Counted from the stretch's first letter, positions 1 to 6,715 are shown. The stretch: 6,715 nucleotides of DNA from Candidatus Poribacteria bacterium (GCA_009845505.1 VXZL01000533.1:1-6715); one strand, 5' to 3'. The notes: a model not told the origin generated them from the sequence alone. Translations and numbers: made by a program.

Positions 1-249
1 GACAGACAGTTGATAAACGAAAACCAATTGCTTTTTGAAGATTTATTTCCGCTATCTTCAAGCAAGTTGGATCGGATTGTCACATTTCTTGCTATTTTAG
101 AACTGATCCGGATTGGGAAAATTGTCACTGTCCAAACCGATCATTTTGAGAGTATCTATATCGTTAAACAGGAGGAGGAGACAACCGATCACGAGATTGC
201 GCTGCCTCCGCCCGTAGAAACGCCTCACTCAGAAGAGCAAGGCTATTAG
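1..249 (+). CDS. scpA: Segregation and condensation protein A, C-terminal end (partial)
   Basis: The frame is open from base 1 and ends at TAG 247-249, leaving the last 82 residues of a protein that begins outside the window. The segment with FLAILELIRIGKI followed by an FESIYIV strand matches the C-terminal winged-helix domain of ScpA, the kleisin subunit of the bacterial SMC condensin. In the family this domain binds the SMC ATPase head, while the missing N-terminal part binds the SMC neck and the middle binds ScpB. After the domain there is a loose acidic, proline-containing tail of about 25 residues (EEETTDHE to the end), probably disordered. The scpB gene follows 11 bases later, the usual scpA-scpB order, which strongly supports the call. 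The TTG at base 10 is not a real start because the frame is open upstream of it. Confidence 0.9.
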   Translation, partial: DRQLINENQLLFEDLFPLSSSKLDRIVTFLAILELIRIGKIVTVQTDHFESIYIVKQEEETTDHEIALPPPVETPHSEEQGY

Positions 250-260
250 GAACTTAGTTT

Positions 261-899
261 ATGGATTCTGAATACCTTACCCTCGTGGAACCAATAGATG
301 ACCCGGCTTCAATGTCGGAGCAAGCATTGAAATCGGTTTTGGAAGCGATTTTGTTCGCTGCCAGTGAACCGATTTCGCTGAAACAGTTTCAGGCAGTACT
401 GTCGGGGTTAGATGATCGCATTATCCGAAAAGTGCTTGATACCCTCCGTGACGACTATCAAGAGATGGGACGCAGTTTCCATCTCGCTGAAATTGCGAAC
501 GGGTATCAAATTTGTACACGTCCTCAATATTCAGCGTGGATTCAGAAGTTTTATACCCAGCAAGTTCGCGTCACGCTATCCCCGCCAGCATTAGAAACGC
601 TTGCGATTGTTGCTTACAAACAACCTGTCACGCGTGCCGATGTGGCTGCGATTCGAGGCGTAAACAGCGACAGTGTCCTTAATTCACTTATTGAGAAAGG
701 GCTTGTCTCTATTGCTGGCAGAAAGGCTGGCCGTTCTCTCCTTTTCTCAACGACCGATGAGTTCCTTCAACAATTCGGATTGAAGGATGCCTCTGAACTC
801 CCTTCACTTGATGAGATTGATGAACTCCTTAGCGCGCCTAACGGGAGCGAATCCCCACAAGAACTGCCCGCAGCTGTTATGGAGGAAAGTACAGCGTAA
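261..899 (+). CDS. scpB: Segregation and condensation protein B (ScpB)
   Basis: A 212-residue protein, close to the usual family length. ScpB dimerises and wraps the middle of the ScpA kleisin in the SMC-ScpAB complex, which organises and segregates the chromosome in the cytoplasm. Two winged-helix domains are visible: one at about residues 20-85 (LKSVLEAILFAASEPISL at its start) and one at about 105-175, containing the family signature LSPPALETLAIVAYKQPVTR, then IRGV and an STTDEFLQQFGL ending. The usual GRP of the 'PGRP-YGTT' segment reads GRS here (residues 157-159), a small change. The C-terminal ~35 residues are acidic and low in order. The ATG at 261 is chosen because AGGA at 248-251, overlapping the scpA stop, sits 9 bases upstream; the next Met (312) has no ribosome site. 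The stop overlaps the thrC start by one base. Confidence 0.96.
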   Translation: MDSEYLTLVEPIDDPASMSEQALKSVLEAILFAASEPISLKQFQAVLSGLDDRIIRKVLDTLRDDYQEMGRSFHLAEIANGYQICTRPQYSAWIQKFYTQQVRVTLSPPALETLAIVAYKQPVTRADVAAIRGVNSDSVLNSLIEKGLVSIAGRKAGRSLLFSTTDEFLQQFGLKDASELPSLDEIDELLSAPNGSESPQELPAAVMEESTA

Positions 900-2227
900 T
901 GGACTACAATGCCTGGTTTCAGTGCAGTGAAGGATGCGGTGAAACCTATTCACTCACAGAAATTATCTATCGGTGCAAAAATTGCAACGGCTTGTTAGAG
1001 GTGCGGCACGATTTGGATGCGCTGAAACAACGCAGTGCTGCAGATTGGAAATCCCTTTTTGAGAAGCGTTACATGCGGACACAATATCCGTATGGTAGCG
1101 GTGTTTGGGGAAAAAAGGAACTTGTCTGCCCGAATGTTGACGACGATAACGTCATCTCCATGTATGAGGGTGGGACGAATCTGTTCTGGGCAGAACGTTT
1201 CGGTGAACAACTTAGTTTGCATGACCTTTGGATTAAGCAGTGCGGTAACAGTCATACTGGCTCTTTTAAAGACCTTGGAATGACTGTTCTCGTCTCAATG
1301 GTTAAACAGATTATTGCTGAATCTGGGAACATTCGTGCTGTTATGTGCGCATCTACAGGTGACACTTCCGCCTCACTCGCAGCGTACGCATCTGCAGCTG
1401 GTATTCCCGCAGTTATTCTCCTACCCAAAGCCAAAGTTACCCGTGAACAACTCATCCAACCTATTGCTAACGGTGCCCTAACACTCTCGTTAGAGACAGA
1501 TTTCGATGGCTGTATGGCGATTGTACAACAACTCGCTGCCCGTAAAGACTTCTACCTCGCGAATTCAATTAACTCCATCCGAATTGAGGGGCAAAAAACG
1601 ATTAGTATCGAAATCGTGCAGCAGTTCAATTGGGAGGTCCCCGATTGGATTATTATTCCGGGTGGCAACCTCGGCAACGTCTCGGCACTTGGATTAGGTT
1701 TCCTCATGATGTTGGAACTTGGTATCATCGATAAACTCCCACGCATCGCTTGTGCGCAAGCCGAACGTGCAAACCCACTCTACCGAAGTTACCAAACCGG
1801 TTTCACGGAATTTCGCTCCATTACAGCACAATCTACGCAAGCGACGGCAATTCAGATTGGAAACCCGGTCTCAATTCACCGTGCCATCCGAACCTTGAAA
1901 CGGTTTGATGGGATCGTTGACCAAGCGACAGAAACGGAATTGGCGGATGCGGCGGCGAGAGCGGATAGAACCGGACTGTTCAATTGCCCACATACGGGTG
2001 TCGCGTTGGCTGTGCTGATAAAAATGATTGAACGCAAGCAAATCCTTCCAGATGACAGGGTCATCGTAATCTCTACAGCAAACGGTCTCAAATTTCCAGA
2101 TTTCAAAGTAGCGTATCACAATGTTGCCCCGGGTGAACCGCCTCCCCGCTACTTGAACGCGCCAGTAGAGTTAGAAGCAGACTATGAGACAGTCTTGAAG
2201 CAGATTGGCGCGCACCTTGACGCATAA
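899..2227 (+). CDS. thrC: Threonine synthase, PLP-dependent, with N-terminal zinc ribbon
   Basis: A 442-residue enzyme that converts O-phosphohomoserine to threonine and phosphate, the last step of threonine synthesis. An N-terminal zinc ribbon is visible as C9, C13, C26 and C29 (CxxxC and CxxC pairs), typical of the threonine synthase form that carries this extra domain. The fold-type II PLP core follows: SHTGSFKD with the cofactor lysine K124, STGDTSAS at 152-159, and the glycine-rich phosphate loop GGNLGN at 255-260. The ending, with the ISTANGLKFPDF segment, also fits the family. The start overlaps the scpB stop as TAATG, and GGAGGAAAG at 881-889 provides the ribosome site, so translation is probably coupled to scpB. 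The metabolic role is unrelated to condensin, so the pairing looks like operon packing rather than shared function. No clear terminator hairpin is seen in 2228-2310 before the converging gene. Confidence 0.94.
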   Translation: MDYNAWFQCSEGCGETYSLTEIIYRCKNCNGLLEVRHDLDALKQRSAADWKSLFEKRYMRTQYPYGSGVWGKKELVCPNVDDDNVISMYEGGTNLFWAERFGEQLSLHDLWIKQCGNSHTGSFKDLGMTVLVSMVKQIIAESGNIRAVMCASTGDTSASLAAYASAAGIPAVILLPKAKVTREQLIQPIANGALTLSLETDFDGCMAIVQQLAARKDFYLANSINSIRIEGQKTISIEIVQQFNWEVPDWIIIPGGNLGNVSALGLGFLMMLELGIIDKLPRIACAQAERANPLYRSYQTGFTEFRSITAQSTQATAIQIGNPVSIHRAIRTLKRFDGIVDQATETELADAAARADRTGLFNCPHTGVALAVLIKMIERKQILPDDRVIVISTANGLKFPDFKVAYHNVAPGEPPPRYLNAPVELEADYETVLKQIGAHLDA

Positions 2228-2310
2228 CACACCAGTCTTTATCAGGAACACCCGCAACTTCAGTCGTTAGGACGGACGCATAAAAGTTTGTGAGGTGAGT
2301 AGTGTACTGC

Positions 2311-3084
2311 TTATTTACCGTTGTCTGTTGACAATTTCAGCGAGGCCCGAACGGCTTGCCGCACCGCACCGCATATCCGCATGGCGTGTTGCGTATCGTC
2401 AGCAGTCGCCGAATCACCGGGATAGCGGGAGTCCACCGCATACTCGGTTATTCTCTTAAAATCAGGCTGCCACTGTGCCCAAGCAGGTAGCGTCGGTTCA
2501 ATCAACGCCAGCAATTCTTCAAGGTCATGCGTCCTTGGGACGGGAACGTCCGCCTCCTGAAGCCATGCCTTGAGATATTTTTCAATACACTGTTGGGCAT
2601 GGAAACAGATAGAATTGTGAAATGGACGGGATGCCTGTCGCGCCAGCTCTGCTATACTATAATCTTCTTCAGCCTTCTCTACCCACTCCAGCACCAACGG
2701 ATTCATGCGGTCCTGCTCCTTCTTGACAGCGTTTGACGTGCTTCGCCGGTTCCCTCTATTGTAATCCGCATCGGATCCGTAGAGAAAATCACCTTTTTCA
2801 GTAATCTCTCGAAGGAACCAATCGTTATACGAGACGCGAGACGCGATTTCTTCCGGTGAACGCACCAAAAGATCCAAACTGAAACGGTCAGGAATACGTT
2901 GCCGGATTTCCACAGCCTTGTTGCGAAATTCCGATTTAGGAATATCCATGACAACAAGTATATCCACATCCGAGTTTTCGGTAGGTGTGCCGTAGGCATA
3001 GGAACCGAAGAGAATCACTTGTAGGGGCGTAAATTCGCGCACGATGTCGTCGCATGTCGCTTGAATATCTTCCCGGGTAACCAT
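2311..3084 (-). CDS. Fused MNT nucleotidyltransferase-HEPN domain protein
   Basis: A 257-residue protein from the chosen start. Residues 1-105 are a minimal nucleotidyltransferase (MNT) domain: GSYAYG at 27-32 and SDVD at 38-41 give the GS-x-SDxD motif with metal ligands D39 and D41, and D71 in FSLDLLV is the likely third acid. Residues about 127-250 are a HEPN domain of the PF05168 kind: FHAQQCIEKYLKAWL at 161-175, THDLEELL at 185-192 and YAVDSRYP at 215-222. In related two-gene modules MNT proteins modify and neutralise HEPN RNase toxins; whether this protein does so is inference, since the usual RNase motif Rx4-6H is not evident. The frame extends up to an ATG at 3126, but AAGGAG at 3099-3094 sits 9 bases before the ATG at 3084, and the best promoter would start transcripts near 3110. 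It lies alone on the minus strand, converging on thrC and divergent from xylA. Confidence 0.85.
   Translation of the reverse strand: MVTREDIQATCDDIVREFTPLQVILFGSYAYGTPTENSDVDILVVMDIPKSEFRNKAVEIRQRIPDRFSLDLLVRSPEEIASRVSYNDWFLREITEKGDFLYGSDADYNRGNRRSTSNAVKKEQDRMNPLVLEWVEKAEEDYSIAELARQASRPFHNSICFHAQQCIEKYLKAWLQEADVPVPRTHDLEELLALIEPTLPAWAQWQPDFKRITEYAVDSRYPGDSATADDTQHAMRICGAVRQAVRASLKLSTDNGK
2707..2721 (-). promoter_or_regulatory. Internal ribosome binding site at the MNT/HEPN boundary
   Basis: Reading the minus strand, AAGGAG (2721-2716) is followed by 9 bases and then an ATG at 2706-2704 that is in frame with the fused gene. Initiation there would give a free HEPN protein of 131 residues beginning MNPLVLEWVEKAEEDY, which is where HEPN proteins of this family normally begin. 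The hexamer and the spacing are identical to those of the main start at 3084. Use of this site is inferred, not shown. Confidence 0.55.
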
Positions 3085-3093
3085 GCGTGCGTT

Positions 3094-3099
3094 CTCCTT
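3094..3099 (-). promoter_or_regulatory. Ribosome binding site deciding the MNT-HEPN start
   Basis: AAGGAG on the minus strand lies 9 bases upstream of the ATG at 3084-3082. The two upstream in-frame ATGs (3126 and 3111) have no comparable site, so the 14-residue N-terminal extension is probably not translated. Confidence 0.75.
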
Positions 3100-3116
3100 T
3101 ATCGAACTCATATTAG

Positions 3117-3146
3117 AGTTTAGCATAGGTTCGGGTGCAGGGACAA
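3117..3146 (-). promoter_or_regulatory. Candidate promoter for the MNT-HEPN gene
   Basis: On the minus strand, TTGTCC (3146-3141) and TAAACT (3122-3117) are separated by 18 bases. Each matches its sigma-70 consensus at four of six positions, and TGC just before the -10 makes it an extended -10. The transcript would begin near 3110, giving a leader of about 26 bases before the ATG at 3084. It is a weak-to-moderate match; a TTGTTT/TAAATT pair further upstream is a poorer alternative. Confidence 0.4.
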
Positions 3147-3223
3147 GTTATTTTTCTCCATTGTGGTTAGGATCCTTTTTTTTAATTTACCATAAACGAT
3201 CCAGAGCAAACAACGATAAGAAT

Positions 3224-3253
3224 TTGCAACAAAGATACCAAATATGGTATAAT
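3224..3253 (+). promoter_or_regulatory. Sigma-70-type promoter of xylA (extended -10)
   Basis: TTGCAA at 3224-3229 (four of six to the -35 consensus), an 18-base spacer, and a perfect TATAAT at 3248-3253 preceded by TGG, an extended -10. Transcription would begin near 3260, leaving a leader of about 47 bases to the xylA ATG at 3307, with AGGAG at 3295-3299 and a 7-base gap. It is the best promoter seen in the window and probably drives xylA and cstA together. Confidence 0.75.
3235..3250. promoter_or_regulatory. Perfect dyad over the xylA -10, candidate operator
   Basis: ATACCA (3235-3240) and TGGTAT (3245-3250) are perfect inverted repeats separated by AATA. The right arm supplies the TG of the extended -10 and the first three bases of TATAAT, so a dimeric protein bound here would block RNA polymerase. 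The regulator is unknown and is not encoded in the window. Confidence 0.45.
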
Positions 3254-3260
3254 TTAAATG

Positions 3261-3280
3261 TTGGCTTATAACTTCGCCAA
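3261..3280. promoter_or_regulatory. TTGGC-N10-GCCAA dyad at the xylA transcript start
   Basis: Perfect 5-base arms at 3261-3265 and 3276-3280 with a 10-base gap begin right at the expected transcription start. It may be a second operator half of the control region or a weak hairpin at the 5' end of the mRNA. Short arms in AT-rich DNA can occur by chance. Confidence 0.3.
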
Positions 3281-3306
3281 AATTAACAAACAACAGGAGT
3301 GAATGC

Positions 3307-4476
3307 ATGTCAGAACAGTATCAGCCTAAGCCTGAGCATAAGTTCACCTTTGGATTGTGGACGGTGGGTAACCCCGGACGCGACCCCTTTGGTGATGTCG
3401 TCAGGCCCCCCTTGAAACCTACCTACACTGTCCAAAAATTAAGCGAGCTGGGTGCTTATGGGGTCAATCTGCACGATAACGACCTCGTTCCCTTTGATGC
3501 CTCAGCCGTTGAACGTGATAAAATCGTTAGCGAATTCAAACAAGCACTCACTGACCATGGCATGAAAGTGCCGATGGCTACAACAAATCTCTTTTACCAT
3601 CCAATCTTCAAAGACGGCGCGTTTACCTCTAATGACCCGAAGGTGCGGGCGTTTGCCATCCAGAAGACTCTGAACGCCATTGATCTCGGTGTAGAACTCG
3701 GCGCAACGGTTTATGTGTTTTGGGGTGGACGTGAAGGCGCGGAAGTGGACGCTGCTAAGAACGGCCCCGATACTGTCAAGTGGAACCGTGAGGCGATGAA
3801 CTACTTCACGCACTACGTTAAAGCCCAAGGCTACGACCTTTGTTTCGCCTTGGAAGCGAAGCCAAACGAACCGCGCGGCGACATCTATCTACCGACGACC
3901 GGCCACATGCTTCACTTCATCGAAACGCTCGATCACCCCGAAATGGTCGGTGTTAATCCCGAATTCGCACATGAAACGATGGCAGGTCTGAGTTTCCTAC
4001 ATGGTGTCGCGCAGGCATACGAATCTGGGAAACTTTTTCATATCGATCTGAATGACCAAAAGATGAGTCGTTTCGATCAGGATTTGCGGTTCGGTTCCGA
4101 GAACATTAAAGGTGCGTTTTTCCTCGTCAAATTCCTCGAAGATGTTAACTGGGACGGGAACCGACACTTCGACGCGCATGCTTATCGAACTGAAGATGAA
4201 CAAGGGGTTTGGGACTTCGCTGCTGGCTGTATGCGGAGTTATCTCATACTCAAAGAGAAAGCCCATCGATTCAATGAAGACGCTGAGATTCAAGGGATCC
4301 TCGCTGAACTGCATGCCCGCGATGTCGAACTTGAAGCACTCATGGCACACTACACCGCTGAGAGCGTCGGCAAATTGAGGAAGATAGACTTTGAACCTGA
4401 CACCCTTGCCCAGAAAGGTCTTGGATACGAGAAGTTGGATCAACTCACATTCGAGATACTCACCGGTATCAGATAA
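3307..4476 (+). CDS. xylA: Xylose isomerase
   Basis: A 389-residue protein of the short (class I, actinobacterial/Thermus-like) xylose isomerase group, which converts D-xylose to D-xylulose, and often D-glucose to D-fructose, using two divalent metal ions in a TIM barrel in the cytoplasm. By recalled alignment with the Streptomyces enzyme, all key residues are present two positions later: W18, F28 (reaching the neighbouring subunit), catalytic H56 with D59, F96, W139, E183 and K185 in [13 protein letters not shown]219 and H222 in [11 protein letters not shown]247, D257, D259 and D289. The segment after D289 reads [10 protein letters not shown], as in the Thermus enzyme, instead of FDFKPPRTED. 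The start has AGGAG 7 bases upstream and its own promoter. No xylulokinase or xylose transporter gene is in the window; cstA follows 48 bases downstream. Native substrate could be another aldose. Confidence 0.95.
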   Translation: MSEQYQPKPEHKFTFGLWTVGNPGRDPFGDVVRPPLKPTYTVQKLSELGAYGVNLHDNDLVPFDASAVERDKIVSEFKQALTDHGMKVPMATTNLFYHPIFKDGAFTSNDPKVRAFAIQKTLNAIDLGVELGATVYVFWGGREGAEVDAAKNGPDTVKWNREAMNYFTHYVKAQGYDLCFALEAKPNEPRGDIYLPTTGHMLHFIETLDHPEMVGVNPEFAHETMAGLSFLHGVAQAYESGKLFHIDLNDQKMSRFDQDLRFGSENIKGAFFLVKFLEDVNWDGNRHFDAHAYRTEDEQGVWDFAAGCMRSYLILKEKAHRFNEDAEIQGILAELHARDVELEALMAHYTAESVGKLRKIDFEPDTLAQKGLGYEKLDQLTFEILTGIR

Positions 4477-4524
4477 ACGAAGTCAGTTGGCAAGCACAAC
4501 TCTGAAAAAGTTGGAGCTGCGCTC

Positions 4525-6420
4525 ATGAATACACTGATAATTGCGGTCTTGAGTTTTATTGGCTTCATCGTCGCCTATCATACTTATGGCAAATGGTTGG
4601 CGAGAAAAATTTTCGGCTTGGACGCGAAAGCAACGGTGCCGAGTCAAGAATTACGAGACGATGTTGACTACATTCCCACGAAAAAAGAGATTATCTTTGG
4701 ACATCACTTTACCAGCATTGCGGGTACGGGTCCGATTGTGGGTCCGGCGATTGCTGTTTTTTGGGGGTGGTTGCCAGCGTTGCTCTGGGTTGTTCTCGGT
4801 TCGGTGTTTATTGGTGCTGTTCACGACTTTGGTGCACTTGTTGTCTCACTGCGGAATCGGGGGCAGAGCGTCGGCGAAGTTGCGGGCAGAATGATTGGTC
4901 CGCGGGCCAAATTTCTCTTTCTTTTTGTCCTCTTTATGGGTTTGACCATCGTCCTCGCTGTCTTCGGTTTGGTCATTGCCCTTATTTTTTCCTACTATCC
5001 TGAATCTGTCCTCTCCGTTTGGATAGAAATTCCGCTTGCCGTCGCTATCGGTCTCTGGATCTATCGTCGAGGCGGTAACATCCTCGTGCCATCCATTATT
5101 GCCCTCGGCATCATGTATATCGGCATGGCAGTTGGTGCTTACCTCCTACCGATTGACTTGGGACATTGGTTCGGCATCCCGCTCCTCGGACAAACCTATT
5201 TGAACGTCGTTGTCATCTGGACACTGGTGCTCTTTGTCTACTGCTTCATTGCCTCAGTGTTGCCTGTCTGGACACTCCTGCAACCGAGAGATTTCATCAA
5301 TAGCCACGAGTTGGTATTGGCACTGCTGCTACTTATACTCGGACTTGCTGTCGCTGGATTCACGGGCAGCGCAGATTTAGTGGCATCCGCACCGGCTGTC
5401 GCCTCCGACATTCCACCCGACGCACCACCGATCTGGCCCTTCCTTTTCATTACCATTGCGTGTGGTGCTGTTAGCGGTTTCCACTGCATGGTGAGTTCCG
5501 GTACGTCGAGCAAACAGGTAGCGTCTGAAGGCGACGCACAATACGTCGGCTATGGTGCGATGCTGCTTGAAGGGGGTCTTGCTGTTATTGTTATCCTCGC
5601 CTGCTGTGCTGGTATCGGTATGGGAATTTTCAATCGGACTGGCACTGGTGCAAACTATACATTCCAACCCATTGTTAAGGCAGAAAGCGCAGCCCCGCTT
5701 GCCAATCAAGAGGCGTGGAAAACCCGTTACGCGACAAGCACGGTGGTAACAAACCCTGATGGCACAACGCGGGTCGTTGGTGGTTGGGCAAGCCATACTC
5801 TCAAGGCAAAGGTGAGTGCATTTGTTGACGGAGGTGGAAACTTTCTCGCATCCCTTGGGATTCCACTTAAGATGAGCATTTCGATTATGGCGGTACTTGT
5901 TGCGAGTTTCGCGGCAACAACGCTCGATACAGCGACGCGATTGCAACGCTATGTCATCCACGAACTGGCACAAACTGTTAACATCAAACCGTTGACAAAT
6001 CGTTATATCGCAACTGCGTTTGCGTTAGTGCTCGCTGCTGCTGTCGCCTTGCTACAGGGGGCGGGTGGACCTGGGAGTGGTGGATTGACGCTCTGGCCCC
6101 TTTTCGGAGCGACGAATCAACTCTTAGCGGGATTAGCGTTTATGGTCATCGTTTTTTATCTCCTGCGTCGCGATAAGCCTATCTGGTTCGCATTTCTCCC
6201 GATGCTTGTCATGCTCGTTATGCCAGCGTGGGCAATGCTCCATCAGATGTTCAACCCAGAGACGGGCTGGCTCTTCACTGGTCAATATCTACTCTTCGGA
6301 TTCGGTGTCGCTGTTGAAGTGTTGCAGATATGGATGGTTGCTGAAGGGGTCATTGCATGGCGAAACGCGCGTGGGAATTACCCAGAACTTCCGCCATTGG
6401 AAACCGTCGCTGCTGATTAA
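4525..6420 (+). CDS. cstA: CstA/BtsT-family carbon starvation transporter
   Basis: A 631-residue integral inner-membrane protein with about 14-16 hydrophobic segments by eye, somewhat shorter than the roughly 700-residue E. coli CstA and BtsT. Characterised members import pyruvate, and CstA has also been linked to peptide uptake on carbon starvation; the substrate here is unknown. Family motifs seen: HHFTSIAGTGPIVGPA at 60-75, GSVFIGAVHDFGA at 92-104, FHCMVSSGTSSKQ at 319-331, SFAATTLDTATRLQRY at 461-476 and LWPLFGATNQLLAGLA at 523-538. The N-terminal CstA domain covers about 1-380 and the C-terminal five-helix domain about 440-610. A hydrophilic stretch at about 369-435 separates them and is probably a loop outside the membrane. 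GGAG at 4513-4516 lies 8 bases before the ATG. The 48-base gap from xylA, with no terminator or good promoter, suggests co-transcription with it. Confidence 0.94.
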   Translation: MNTLIIAVLSFIGFIVAYHTYGKWLARKIFGLDAKATVPSQELRDDVDYIPTKKEIIFGHHFTSIAGTGPIVGPAIAVFWGWLPALLWVVLGSVFIGAVHDFGALVVSLRNRGQSVGEVAGRMIGPRAKFLFLFVLFMGLTIVLAVFGLVIALIFSYYPESVLSVWIEIPLAVAIGLWIYRRGGNILVPSIIALGIMYIGMAVGAYLLPIDLGHWFGIPLLGQTYLNVVVIWTLVLFVYCFIASVLPVWTLLQPRDFINSHELVLALLLLILGLAVAGFTGSADLVASAPAVASDIPPDAPPIWPFLFITIACGAVSGFHCMVSSGTSSKQVASEGDAQYVGYGAMLLEGGLAVIVILACCAGIGMGIFNRTGTGANYTFQPIVKAESAAPLANQEAWKTRYATSTVVTNPDGTTRVVGGWASHTLKAKVSAFVDGGGNFLASLGIPLKMSISIMAVLVASFAATTLDTATRLQRYVIHELAQTVNIKPLTNRYIATAFALVLAAAVALLQGAGGPGSGGLTLWPLFGATNQLLAGLAFMVIVFYLLRRDKPIWFAFLPMLVMLVMPAWAMLHQMFNPETGWLFTGQYLLFGFGVAVEVLQIWMVAEGVIAWRNARGNYPELPPLETVAAD

Positions 6421-6483
6421 AAGGCACAGATTCAAGACGCTAAAAACCGCTCCTGGACTCACCATACATAGGAAAATAGAACG

Positions 6484-6715
6484 ATGAAAAACAAACAGCA
6501 TAGATTAGAACGACTCCGACTTCGGGAGGCAGAAGGTAGCTTGACTGAAAAAGAACGGACAGAACTTTTAGCCATCTTCGCTGAGTTAGATGCGGAGGAA
6601 GCAGAGGCATTGAAACCAGGAAAAGAAAAAAGCCAAAAGCTGCAGGTAGAAAAAGCGGAACTTGAAGAGATGGCTTCGCAATTGCAAGATATTGTTACTG
6701 AGCATAAGCGACTGC
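6484..6715 (+). CDS. Hypothetical charged coiled-coil protein (5' part)
   Basis: The frame starts at ATG 6484 and stays open to the window's end, giving the first 77 residues of an incomplete protein. It begins MKNKQHRLERLRLREAEGSL and is very rich in Glu, Lys, Leu, Ala and Arg, with no membrane segment or signal peptide. From about residue 50 the spacing of leucines, isoleucines and valines between charged residues (KLQVEKAELEEM, QLQDIVTEHKRL) looks like the start of a coiled coil. The segment LTEKERTELLAIFAELDAEE resembles short helical N-termini seen on uncharacterised bacterial proteins, but I cannot name a family. A TAGGA-type site at 6469-6473 lies 10 bases upstream. It follows cstA after 63 bases without a visible terminator, so it could be in the same transcript. 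Function unknown. Confidence 0.7.
   Translation, partial: MKNKQHRLERLRLREAEGSLTEKERTELLAIFAELDAEEAEALKPGKEKSQKLQVEKAELEEMASQLQDIVTEHKRL

Noticed and set aside
2228..2310. Gap between convergent thrC and the MNT-HEPN gene, checked for a shared terminator
   Set aside because: No convincing GC-rich stem with a T run could be found on either strand.
3085..3126. Longer MNT-HEPN start at 3126 (14 extra residues)
   Set aside because: No ribosome site precedes it and the best leftward promoter would start the transcript inside this stretch.
3168..3186. AGGATCCT palindrome followed by a run of T, as a possible terminator
   Set aside because: The stem is a short self-complementary 8-mer with no loop, too weak to form an intrinsic terminator, and no rightward gene ends there.
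3997..4443. A 148-codon open frame on the minus strand
   Set aside because: It is antisense to conserved xylA coding sequence and shows no domain.
4497..4513. CAACT/AGTTG hairpin in front of the cstA ribosome site
   Set aside because: Only five pairs, mostly AT, with a 7-base loop; it touches just one base of the ribosome site and is likely chance.
5377..5973. A 198-codon open frame on the minus strand
   Set aside because: It lies entirely opposite the well-supported cstA gene, is rich in Cys, Arg and His as antisense frames often are, and has no recognisable domain.

Overview
The window is an ordinary bacterial chromosomal stretch with moderate GC, densely packed genes and Shine-Dalgarno-led starts. 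The proteins are typical of a free-living Gram-negative-like or deep-branching phylum. The xylose isomerase carries the short, Streptomyces/Thermus-type active-site layout. Together with the MNT-HEPN gene and the charged coiled-coil ORF at the right edge, this gave an impression of an uncultured lineage such as Candidatus Poribacteria. That is a guess from overall sequence style, not a demonstrated assignment.

Layout, left to right. Bases 1-2227 (+) form one tight transcription unit: the 3' end of scpA, then scpB, then thrC. scpB's ribosome site overlaps the scpA stop, and scpB and thrC share one base as TAATG. The first two genes are the kleisin and winged-helix partners of the SMC condensin. 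thrC makes threonine from O-phosphohomoserine. Bases 2311-3084 (-) converge on thrC and encode a nucleotidyltransferase (MNT) domain fused to a HEPN domain. Bases 3085-3306 are a divergent control region, with a good extended -10 promoter for the rightward genes, a perfect dyad over that -10, a second dyad at the expected transcript start, and a weaker leftward promoter. Bases 3307-6420 (+) hold xylA (xylose isomerase) and, 48 bases later, cstA (a CstA/BtsT-family transporter), probably one operon. Bases 6484-6715 (+) hold the start of a charged, probably coiled-coil protein of unknown function that runs off the window.

The most interesting item is the MNT-HEPN gene. These two domains are usually separate, adjacent toxin-antitoxin genes. 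Here they are one reading frame, but a strong ribosome site and ATG lie in frame exactly at the domain boundary, with the same 9-base spacing as the main start, and an ATGA stop/start overlap survives in the neighbouring frame. This suggests a recent fusion, or a gene that makes both the full-length protein and a free HEPN protein. The second item is the operator-like architecture in front of xylA-cstA. No CRISPR array, tRNA, rRNA, insertion sequence or other unmistakably new system was seen.
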